NCBI GenBank assembly: GCA_001970955.1
Contig: MPUH01000769.1
Location: 1-35,675, forward strand
Length of the DNA: 35,675 nucleotides
Direction of reading: 5' to 3'
From: Stentor coeruleus
Taxonomy: Eukaryota > Ciliophora > Heterotrichea > Heterotrichida > Stentoridae
The notes under the pieces were generated by a model. It saw nothing but the letters and a program-made list of their open reading frames with translations. It made no database searches and was not told where the DNA came from. The position numbers and the translations under genes are program-made. How positions within the stretch are numbered: position 1 is the stretch's first letter; every line of letters begins with the position of its first letter. Of the stretch, positions 28,886 through 35,675 are shown one piece after another.

Positions 28886-29785
28886 TTAAACTTCAAAATC
28901 ATCTAGAGATGATTCTTCTATAATACGATCTTCAAATACATCTAGAGGTAATTCTTCTATAGCATGCTCTTCAAATTCATCTAGATGTGATTCTTCTATA
29001 ATAGGTTCTTCAATATACATGACAATATCTTTTTTCTTAACTTTAACTGAAAGCTTATATGTATCCTGCTCATCTTCTTGAACCTTAATAAAAGTCATAA
29101 GTTGCTTGATTTCACAATTGAAGTGTGGGCTTGTGGATAGATCAACATAATCAGAAATATGAGGAATATCTCCTTTAAACTTTATACAAGCTCCAGTATC
29201 TTGATTAGTAATTTCCAAAGATATAGCTATAAGGTTTTTAGAAATTCTATACAAATATACATGAAAAACTCCTGAGTGTGTCTTAGCTTTGACAACAAGA
29301 TACTCTTCACCAAATTTCCATATTCCTTTCGGCCATTCTGTATTCGAATGCCAGGATGCCATTGGTCCTGAAAAGCTTCTTAGGCATTCGTTTTGTTCCA
29401 TAGAAATTTCTTTGTATTCATGATTTCTAACTAAGTGGTTTATAAGAAACTCTTCAGAACTTCCACATTCTAAACACTTTATGTTAGGGTTGTATTTGCA
29501 TTCTGATTGATGATTGTGCCACTGATCTAATGTTACTTCAGAAGAACATTCTGAAAATTTACATCTTTTTGATACTTGTTCGAATATCTTTTCTAATGAT
29601 ATGTTTCTTGAATTTTGGATAAAAGGCTGACGACATTGAGGACAATTTCTGGAACGTTCCTTGCATCGATTGCATATTGAGTGACCAAGAGAGCATAAGT
29701 GAATTGGGAGCTTGAAATATTCGAAGCAAATTGGGCACTCAAATTGCTCGAAAAATGCGCTACTAAAATTTAGATCAGTAGTCAT
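28886..29785 (-). CDS. SIAH-type RING E3 ubiquitin ligase
   Basis: 299 residues. A C3HC4 RING occupies 17-51 (Cys17, 20, 31, His35, Cys38, 41, 48, 51). It is followed by a SIAH-type double zinc region (Cys75, Cys80, His90 or His92, Cys96; Cys104, Cys107, His117, His122) and a substrate-binding-like beta domain to about 260. SIAH proteins use the RING to recruit E2 and the C-terminal domain to choose substrates for ubiquitination. The tail carries three copies of a 13-residue acidic unit (EPIIEESHLDEFE, EHAIEELPLDVFE, DRIIEESSLDDFE), coded by a 39-bp repeat. The substrate is unknown. Confidence 0.85.
   Translation of the reverse strand: MTTDLNFSSAFFEQFECPICFEYFKLPIHLCSLGHSICNRCKERSRNCPQCRQPFIQNSRNISLEKIFEQVSKRCKFSECSSEVTLDQWHNHQSECKYNPNIKCLECGSSEEFLINHLVRNHEYKEISMEQNECLRSFSGPMASWHSNTEWPKGIWKFGEEYLVVKAKTHSGVFHVYLYRISKNLIAISLEITNQDTGACIKFKGDIPHISDYVDLSTSPHFNCEIKQLMTFIKVQEDEQDTYKLSVKVKKKDIVMYIEEPIIEESHLDEFEEHAIEELPLDVFEDRIIEESSLDDFEV
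28892..29008 (-). repeat. 3 x 39-bp tandem repeat in SIAH-like gene tail
   Basis: Three in-frame 39-bp units encode the pattern II-E-E-x-x-L-D-x-F-E. The units differ by several bases, mostly substitutions, so it is an established minisatellite rather than an assembly scar. Confidence 0.85.
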
Positions 29786-29857
29786 TTTTATATTTTTGTG
29801 TGGAGTAAGCTTTGAGAAATATATAAATTATGTATATGATAAATTATTTTTAGGTTT

Positions 29858-29975
29858 AAATTAAGTTATTGGCTTTTTCATATAGTATGTAGGATTTTGT
29901 AATATTAATGCGGAATAAATTAAGTTATTGGCTTTTTCATATAGTATGTAGGATTTTGTAATATTAATGCGGAAT
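29858..29975. repeat. 59-bp exact tandem duplication
   Basis: 29858-29916 and 29917-29975 are identical (aaattaagttattggctttt...). It lies between the SIAH-like and TRIM-like genes. It has no N, but the exactness suggests an unmerged overlap or a very recent duplication. Confidence 0.8.
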
Positions 29976-30019
29976 AAATCCAATTTAACTTGAAGTATTT
30001 TGAAAATCATTTGAATTAG

Positions 30020-31240
30020 TTAACTAATATTATGCAGAATCAAATATTGAATCTGACCTTCAGTGTGAACATACTCTTTACTATAATTACTGTCTATTTC
30101 GGCAAAAGAAAAATTAGGACAACTAATCGAAGGGAAAACACCTAAGTAAGTTGGAGAACCGTAGTATTCATATTCTATGTAATAGCTGAAGCCGCTAAAA
30201 AAGATAACTTGCTGATTTAAAGTATGGTAAGTAGCATATTGTGTTGGGTCATAACAAACTGGAATCGGGCTTAAATTTTGTTGAATTGGATCAAGTACAT
30301 TTTGATTCAGTATATAAATTCCTTTAATTGTATATTCGCCTTTACCATCTTTACTATTTGGTAAGCTGAAACCAATTCCTGCTAGGTTATTAATTGTTTC
30401 ACCACCAAAAAGAGGTTTATTCAAACTAATTCTTAGAATTTTTTTTATGTGCACAGTAGGAGAAGATATCGGGTTGCTATAGAAAGAATTAAAGAAAATA
30501 TAAAGAGTAGCGCCGGTCCACAAGTTACTCCAATTAGATTTTTCTTCGTAAAACTTAATATGATCATCTATCAAATACATTTTTTCAGTTGAACTTTCAG
30601 GTACTAAACTGGCATTAGATTTCTGTTTAGATTTTTCTTGATTTAGAACGCAAATCAGATTGATATTTAGACTTAATTGATTTTCGCAATCACTTTTAAA
30701 ATATATTCGTTCTGCTTTTTCCAATAATGCTAAACATTCTTTAATGATATTTTTTTGATCCTTGTGCATTTTCTTTATCTCAGCTATTTTACGAACTTTT
30801 TCTTCTTTACTTTTTTTAAGTTTTTCCTCGAATGTTTTTCTAATAGAAAAAATATTTCCTTTAGCTTCTGTGCCTAAATTATGTTTTATCATTTCTTCAT
30901 AAACTATTTTTGGATCATTAGCATTGAATTGGCCATATCTCAAATTTGGTGCCTCATCTTTGCATGCTTTGCAAGCAAAACCTTTTTCTGTATTTGAGTA
31001 TAGAATCGGTAAATTATGAATCATACAGAAATATACCATTCTCAGTTCATCAATGATATTCATATCATAGTTGCTTATTTCTTCGAATTTGTTGCAGGCT
31101 GGACAGAAATAATTTCCTTTCAGGTTAAAAAAATAAAGAGTGCAACTATTGCAATAAGTCCTTCCGCAGATGAAACATTGAGGAAGGCGATTGGTAAGAT
31201 TATATTCGTTGTTGCAGTAAGAGCAAGATTCGAAATTCAT
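30020..31240 (-). CDS. RING/coiled-coil, TRIM-like protein
   Basis: 406 residues. An N-terminal zinc-binding module has eight cysteines: Cys6, Cys9, Cys22, Cys25, Cys30, Cys33, Cys46 and Cys49, RING-like but with Cys replacing the usual His. Residues 72-93 (FCMIHNLPIL...FACKAC) look like a partial B-box. A Lys/Glu-rich coiled coil follows (about 130-185). The C-terminal ~170 residues are beta-rich (FFNSFYSNP, IKGIYILN) and of unknown type. The order RING, B-box-like, coiled coil, beta domain is the plan of TRIM ubiquitin ligases. Ligase activity is inferred only. Confidence 0.7.
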   Translation of the reverse strand: MNFESCSYCNNEYNLTNRLPQCFICGRTYCNSCTLYFFNLKGNYFCPACNKFEEISNYDMNIIDELRMVYFCMIHNLPILYSNTEKGFACKACKDEAPNLRYGQFNANDPKIVYEEMIKHNLGTEAKGNIFSIRKTFEEKLKKSKEEKVRKIAEIKKMHKDQKNIIKECLALLEKAERIYFKSDCENQLSLNINLICVLNQEKSKQKSNASLVPESSTEKMYLIDDHIKFYEEKSNWSNLWTGATLYIFFNSFYSNPISSPTVHIKKILRISLNKPLFGGETINNLAGIGFSLPNSKDGKGEYTIKGIYILNQNVLDPIQQNLSPIPVCYDPTQYATYHTLNQQVIFFSGFSYYIEYEYYGSPTYLGVFPSISCPNFSFAEIDSNYSKEYVHTEGQIQYLILHNIS

Positions 31241-31782
31241 TGTTCTATATTTATTATTACTTTAATATTGAAGAAAAAAAAGAAAAAATATACTGCCTTA
31301 GTTTTCAGTTTTTATACAGATGTTATAGGCTTTTATACTTAAACTCTGCAAATCTGAATGGTGTTATAAGGTTCGCTTGATAGAATTAGATAAATGATTG
31401 CAATTTGGAAATTTAACTTGTTAAAAAATGCTTGAAATTTTAAGTCGGATAGTAAGAAGAAATTGCATGTGCTTTAAGAGATAAATCAATGCATAAGGGT
31501 GAAAATGAGATATGAGAGTAGTTGAATATATACAATTTAGTGATTTTCATTTAATATTCAAGCTAAATTCTAGCATAAATGATTTATTTTGATGTTTAAA
31601 GAGACTAATCTCTACATACAAATCATAATGGAAAATAATTTAAAACAAAATATAATATTACAAAACAAAATGCTATAAACTAATTATTACCTATCAAAGT
31701 ATCAACTCCATTTAAAATCAACATTTATTATTTTAATAAGCCTCATTAAATCTAAAATTTTATACAAAAAGTATTAAATTTA
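31241..31782. other. Intergenic, nothing recognised
   Basis: 542 bp, AT-rich, no open frame or repeat. An open frame overlapping its left end (plus strand, about 31016-31342) is a shadow of the TRIM-like gene. Confidence 0.5.
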
Positions 31783-32433
31783 TTATCTTTTATACATCTG
31801 AATATTTTTTTTCCAGTTTTCCCATTCTTTTTTCGATGTAACAACAAAGATCAAAGTTTCATCAAAATTACTAAAGTTCGATGCAGTTTTACGGTGCTTA
31901 TTTGTATTAGCTTGAGTCATCTGTGAATGACTTATTCGCGCAGAAGTTAATGAAATCATAGAGCTTGACGAAGAAAATAATTGAAAAGTTTTACTATAAG
32001 TAATTTCAATAAAAAAGCGTCCTGCATGAATGTAGGCTTTACCTTGAACGATTCTCTCAATACTAGTTTCAAATAACGGTTTATCTTTACAGAAAAAAGA
32101 ATATTGATTTTTGAAGTATTTAAATCCTTTGCTGTTAAGTATACACCACCGTGGAACGAGGATTTCTTTTGATGTCATTTGGTATCTAAGCATTTCTCCT
32201 TCAACTTCTGGTATATTGTAGTCAGCAATAAATGTGCTTTGCTTAGAATTATATGCCGAAGGAGTTCTGTCTTGACTTATAGGAAAACTCACTGCAATTA
32301 CTGGGTTTATTGAATTATGATTGTATAAATCAGATTGAAACTCTATAACTTCTTCTGTATCCGAACGTATTGTTTTGTCATAGTCATTATCTTCTTTAAG
32401 ATAATCTGAACATCCACACCCATAATTACCCAT
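31783..32433 (-). CDS. Acylated PH-domain protein
   Basis: 216 residues starting MGNYGCGCS. Gly2 with Ser9 nearby fits N-myristoylation, and Cys6 and Cys8 could be palmitoylated, giving dual membrane anchoring. Residues ~77-214 form a PH-like domain: EGEMLRYQMTSKE..VPRWCIL..KGFKYFKNQ at the start and LIFVVTSKKEWENWKKNIQMYK with the hallmark Trp at the end. The protein likely binds the plasma membrane or cortical vesicles and may recognise phosphoinositide. A Ser-rich loop interrupts the domain before its final strands. No catalytic region is present. Confidence 0.7.
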   Translation of the reverse strand: MGNYGCGCSDYLKEDNDYDKTIRSDTEEVIEFQSDLYNHNSINPVIAVSFPISQDRTPSAYNSKQSTFIADYNIPEVEGEMLRYQMTSKEILVPRWCILNSKGFKYFKNQYSFFCKDKPLFETSIERIVQGKAYIHAGRFFIEITYSKTFQLFSSSSSMISLTSARISHSQMTQANTNKHRKTASNFSNFDETLIFVVTSKKEWENWKKNIQMYKR

Positions 32434-32982
32434 TTATTATGTTTGATAATTTTTCTAGGATAAATTTTTAAAGCCTTAACCACTTATAATTCATTATGTT
32501 TTAAGATATTTTGGAGAAGACTATCAGGAGACCTATCCGTTCAGACTCTTTGGCATGTCCAACCAATCCTATAATTGATAAATCAATGCTAAAAATCATG
32601 TCTTCATAATAATAAAGCAAGTTGATATTATCTTCCTTAACGTTATAAATAATAACTCATACTAAATTTGCACCAAATTATATATGAAAAATCAAGATTT
32701 AAACAATATTTTTTTTCATAAATTAAATTGTTGATTTTTATTATATTTCCAATTTGTCTCAGTGAGGCAGCCAAAAATAATCACAAAGCCTTACACTAAG
32801 TTGGCAACCCTAAATTCTCTTAAGTTATCGTTTTCTTTAAAAAATAAGCCTTGTCTAACTTAGATATCTCTATCTTCTAATCATCTCTTTTCATACTTAT
32901 TTTTATTTTCCTAACCTAAGCTCTAAAATTATTAATAATTCTNCTAATCATCTCTTTTCATACTTATTTTTATTTTCCTAAC
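32434..32982. other. Intergenic with one unmerged contig joint
   Basis: Holds most of the 66-bp duplication around N32943. The real spacing is probably about 480 bp. No gene is seen. Confidence 0.6.
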
Positions 32983-33009
32983 CTAAGCTCTAAAATTATT
33001 AATAATTCT
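32877..33009. repeat. 66-bp direct duplication flanking N32943 (assembly scar)
   Basis: 32877-32942 and 32944-33009 are identical and separated by one N. The second copy contains the last codons of ARPC2 and its stop. Confidence 0.85.
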
Positions 33010-33906
33010 GGCTTCTTCCTTCATAGCCTTCGTCGCTCTCACTCTCTTAAACGTCTTTTCTTCCAGCTTTTCAGGCACTGCTTGCTTCAATTCATTGTAT
33101 AAAAGATCAGCTCTTTTTCTCATCCTCATATGCAGATAAGTTTTACATGAATGAATATGATAGGTTAAATACTGTCTTAAAGAAGAAATCCACTTAGCTT
33201 GCTCCACAGGATTATTAATTTGATCCCTAAGCATTGTAATACTAAGAAATAAACCTTCAGTTTTAGGATTAAAGCTTCTAATGTTTTCAGGAGGTGCCGA
33301 TCCAAAAGATACAACAGGTGCATTGCTGATTTGCTTTTTCGAATCTTGGAACTCTTGTAAAAATATCTTAGCTAAAGATGCATCATTACTATCTTTATAT
33401 AAAATCTGGAATACAAATGTCACTCTACCATCTCCAGGGATCAGATAAAGTTTTTCACCTTTTCTAATATTCACTTGCTTGGCAGTAAAGCCTGTTCCTT
33501 GTTTTGCAGCTGTTAAAGCTTGGATGAATGGTCCAGAAATGAAAACAGTGCGAAATATGCTGAATTTTTCGGCAATTGTTGAGACTGATAAGTTTCTTTG
33601 TTCTGGGGATGAAGGCAATTGGGATTTGTCAATGATAACACTTAAGGTTTCTGGGTTTGAATTGTCGGTTGGGAAACCTTGCAAATGCTGTTGGATAGCA
33701 TCATAACCACCTGCATCTCCTATTGACTTGATTTCTCTGCTGATCATTGTGAAAGCTAGCATTGTGTCGCTAATACCTGCGATCATGTAGATGACTCCAT
33801 CATAATCTGCTATGTTCATGTGAAATGATGGGAGGTCGATGTCGTTTTTCAACACTGTAGTTAGAGTGTCAATGATCAGAGGGTGACGAGGTTCAATTGC
33901 CATCAT
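32983..33906 (-). CDS. ARPC2: Arp2/3 complex subunit 2 (p34)
   Basis: 307 residues, close to the usual ~300, in one exon. Recognised by conserved stretches: IADYDGVIYMI (as FADFDGVLYHI in animals), IPGDGRVTFVFQILYKDSNDASLAKIFLQEF, the APPE segment and the C-terminal YLTYHIHSCKTYLHMRMRKRADLL (as [20 protein letters not shown]). ARPC2 is the structural core that holds the Arp2/3 complex against mother actin filaments for branched nucleation. Its presence implies branched actin in this ciliate. The TAG stop lies within the duplicated block around N32943; the coding part itself is intact. Confidence 0.93.
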   Translation of the reverse strand: MMAIEPRHPLIIDTLTTVLKNDIDLPSFHMNIADYDGVIYMIAGISDTMLAFTMISREIKSIGDAGGYDAIQQHLQGFPTDNSNPETLSVIIDKSQLPSSPEQRNLSVSTIAEKFSIFRTVFISGPFIQALTAAKQGTGFTAKQVNIRKGEKLYLIPGDGRVTFVFQILYKDSNDASLAKIFLQEFQDSKKQISNAPVVSFGSAPPENIRSFNPKTEGLFLSITMLRDQINNPVEQAKWISSLRQYLTYHIHSCKTYLHMRMRKRADLLYNELKQAVPEKLEEKTFKRVRATKAMKEEARIINNFRA

Positions 33907-34001
33907 TTTATTTATTAGTTATTTCTCCCATTATCTAAGGTATGGAAAATGCTTATAAAGTTGTATAGAAAAGAAAATTATAATATATATCTAAGTTAAT
34001 G

Positions 34002-35120
34002 TTAATAAATGCTAGGATCAAAAAGCGATAACTTTGAGTAATTAAGCTTAATTAGCTCTCCACACTTTATGTTTCTTTCGGCAAAAAGCCCTACTCTGCA
34101 AATAACTTTATTCTCTACATAAGAAAATATTCTCACAGGAAAAACATTTCCCATCAAATCATTAATAATACTCTTAAGATTTGATTCTTCAATTTCTAAG
34201 TAAATTTTATCAGAGAGTTGAATAGCTTTTTGGGTTGGAAGATTGCGTAATTCTCCGGATAGTTCAAGAACAAATTCTCCTCTTTGAAAATTCTTTGTTG
34301 TTACATATCCCGAAGATGTTAGGAATAAAGAAAGTAGAGGAGAAAACTTTGAATCAAAAAAGGTTAGAAAGCAATCGCATTTGTTACAAGAGCATGAATC
34401 TGAGCATTCAAATATGGCATGATCATCTTTCCAGTTGCGAGGAATAAGCTTTTTGCTATTCACAATAAGTAAAGCACGTTGTTGACCTAATTTTCGATCA
34501 TAAAACTCAGAACAACTACACATATAAGGATTTGAACAGGAACTATTTTCACATTTACATGGAGATTTATAATCTCTACAATTAATACTATTATATCCAA
34601 CACTTAAATTATGGTATTCATTACCGCGTAAATTTCCACATATAAAAAACTCTTCAATATCGTAAACAGGTTCACACAAATCCATAACTTCAATTTCAAA
34701 CAAATTACCAGCGAAATCTGGAGTCTTTTCTGAAGATTCCTCAGTAGCAGCATGATCATGAGATTCTATACTTTTTTGTTTCATGTCAACATCATATCCT
34801 GATTTTTCTATACCTTGCAATTTATTGTATGATAAAATTTGAGGTTCGGAAAAATCACAGTAAACCATCATATTGAAAGATATTTGTACATTAAGGTTTG
34901 AAAAAAATTCTAGTATTTCATTTTCTGTTAGTTTAGTAACAGTTTGGAGGTCAAGTTTGAAATTTTTTAATTCTTGGAAATTACCACGAGCTAGTAAGTA
35001 ACAAGCCCAACCTTCATATCTTGTTTTAACTTGGTTGATATTCAGTTTTTGAGCCTTGTTAAAATCTTCTTGTAATAGCAAGGTTAGTGTAGGCCAATAA
35101 TCGCATAAGGGGGTGTACAT
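34002..35120 (-). CDS. SUV39-type pre-SET/SET protein with degenerate catalytic motif
   Basis: 372 residues. A cysteine-rich pre-SET zinc cluster spans 181-250 (CRDYKSPCKCENSSCS, CSCSEF, IFECSDSCSCNKCDC), as in SUV39/G9a histone H3K9 methyltransferases. The SET part is at ~263-362: SSGYVTTKNFQRGEFVLELSGEL, then IPVR-like FPVRIFSYVENK, GLFAERNIKCGELIKLNY. The SAM/catalytic motif NHxCxPN is reduced to NDLMGN (320-325), losing the His and Cys; the final Tyr is kept, and no post-SET cysteines follow. The N-terminal 180 residues are unknown. Loss of methyltransferase activity is likely, with a role as a chromatin scaffold possible. A second copy lies to the right. Confidence 0.8.
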   Translation of the reverse strand: MYTPLCDYWPTLTLLLQEDFNKAQKLNINQVKTRYEGWACYLLARGNFQELKNFKLDLQTVTKLTENEILEFFSNLNVQISFNMMVYCDFSEPQILSYNKLQGIEKSGYDVDMKQKSIESHDHAATEESSEKTPDFAGNLFEIEVMDLCEPVYDIEEFFICGNLRGNEYHNLSVGYNSINCRDYKSPCKCENSSCSNPYMCSCSEFYDRKLGQQRALLIVNSKKLIPRNWKDDHAIFECSDSCSCNKCDCFLTFFDSKFSPLLSLFLTSSGYVTTKNFQRGEFVLELSGELRNLPTQKAIQLSDKIYLEIEESNLKSIINDLMGNVFPVRIFSYVENKVICRVGLFAERNIKCGELIKLNYSKLSLFDPSIY

Positions 35121-35533
35121 TTTAAATATTATAGAAAAATATGGAGATGAATAAAACTAAAGGTAAGTTATTTATAGCAGTAAGATCTTAAATTATTGCT
35201 TATCAATAAGTGTTGTGAATTATGAAAGCTAGCATAGTGTTTTTGAATGTGATCATGAAAATACCGTTCATAGTTTATTATGCTAATATAGAGTAATAAG
35301 AGGTTAATGAAGCTTTTTAGCACTTAGGGTATTGATTAAAGGGTGACAATGCTAAATTACTTTCATTTGATTTATTTTATGCTATCACCTAAGACTTGGA
35401 AAAATGCTTATAAAGTCGTATAAAAAGAAAATTATAATATATCTAAGTTANTTATTTTATGCTATCACCTAAGACTTGGAAAAATGCTTATAAAGTCGTA
35501 TAAAAAGAAAATTATAATATATCTAAGTTAATT
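35121..35533. other. Spacer between tandem SET genes, with contig joint
   Basis: Contains the 79-bp duplication around N35451. The right part resembles 33945-34001, the region after the stop of the first SET gene, so the tandem duplication includes 3' flanking DNA. Confidence 0.6.
35372..35530. repeat. 79-bp direct duplication flanking N35451 (assembly scar)
   Basis: 35372-35450 and 35452-35530 are identical with a single N between. Confidence 0.85.
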
Positions 35534-35675
35534 TTAATAAATGCTAGGATCAAAAAGTGATAACTTTGAGTAGTTAAGCTTAACGAGTTCTCCGCACTTT
35601 ATGCTTCTTTCAGCAAAAAGCCCTACTCTGCAAATAACTTTATTCTCTACATAAGAAAATATTCTCACAGGAAAA
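35534..35675 (-). CDS. Second SET-protein copy, 3' fragment at window edge
   Basis: The last 46 codons and the TAA of a copy of the SET gene at 34002-35120. The protein end differs by only two conservative residues (AERS for AERN, GELV for GELI). About ten base changes, mostly synonymous, separate it from the first copy. This pattern suggests selection on the protein rather than a dead copy. The rest lies beyond the window. Confidence 0.85.
   Translation of the reverse strand, partial: FPVRIFSYVENKVICRVGLFAERSIKCGELVKLNYSKLSLFDPSIY

Noticed and set aside
1-35675. Blepharisma-like code with TGA as Trp
   Set aside because: No in-frame TGA occurs in any gene and all Trp codons in conserved positions checked are TGG.
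1-35675. tRNA, rRNA, CRISPR arrays, transposon ends, telomere repeats
   Set aside because: I looked for tRNA B-box-like sequence, spaced repeats, terminal inverted repeats with transposase frames and simple telomeric arrays; none is supported.

Overview
This window looks like macronuclear DNA of a heterotrich ciliate that uses the standard genetic code, most like Stentor. Three observations support this. The DNA is very AT-rich, with genes packed on both strands. At least five genes are interrupted by 15-base introns that begin GTA, carry an A at position 10 and end in TAG or CAG; removing each one restores the reading frame and, in the recognisable families, the expected protein. TGA never occurs in frame inside a gene and Trp is always TGG, which argues against Blepharisma (UGA = Trp). 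The genus is inferred, because no rRNA is present.

Layout, left to right: a secreted kelch-repeat protein cut by the window edge (minus strand, 1-1418); a 2.2 kb gap holding a 62-bp tandem repeat and a doubtful ORF relic; a class-2 DYRK kinase (3587-5350); a COX6B/COA6-like protein (minus) starting 29 bp from a divergent TTLL3-type tubulin ligase (5695-7599); a CBM25-like starch-binding module fused to a HAD sugar-phosphate phosphatase (minus, 7753-8838); an unknown two-exon gene (9402-10409); a 12-repeat WD40 protein whose 5' end is duplicated (11401-13131); a Ttd14-like P-loop protein (13336-14637); a class IV aminotransferase (15509-16480); an unknown three-exon gene with an abnormal 19-nt intron (17115-18474); a LITAF-like protein (18719-19444); a PH-domain phospholipase D (19563-22685); a small acidic coiled-coil protein; a Rib72/EFHC protein with three DM10 domains (23946-25769); a coiled-coil protein with a GAS2-related (GAR) end (26183-28102); an Mtq2/N6AMT1 methyltransferase; a SIAH-type RING ligase; a RING/coiled-coil TRIM-like protein; an acylated PH protein; the Arp2/3 subunit ARPC2; and a SUV39-type SET protein with a second, slightly diverged tandem copy running off the right edge.

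Many of the genes serve cilia and the cytoskeleton (TTLL3 glycylase, Rib72, GAR protein, ARPC2) or membrane-lipid signalling (PLD, PH, Ttd14, LITAF). They are not an operon; each probably has its own short promoter.

The sequence contains assembly scars. Five single N positions (22736, 22923, 26226, 32943, 35451) are each flanked by a direct duplication of 32-155 bp. This is how a scaffolder leaves two overlapping contig ends that were not merged, so the extra copies are probably not real. The most interesting biology is the starch-binding HAD phosphatase, the strict 15-nt intron rule with one 19-nt exception, the absence of TGA stops, and the tandem SET genes that lack the conserved catalytic motif.
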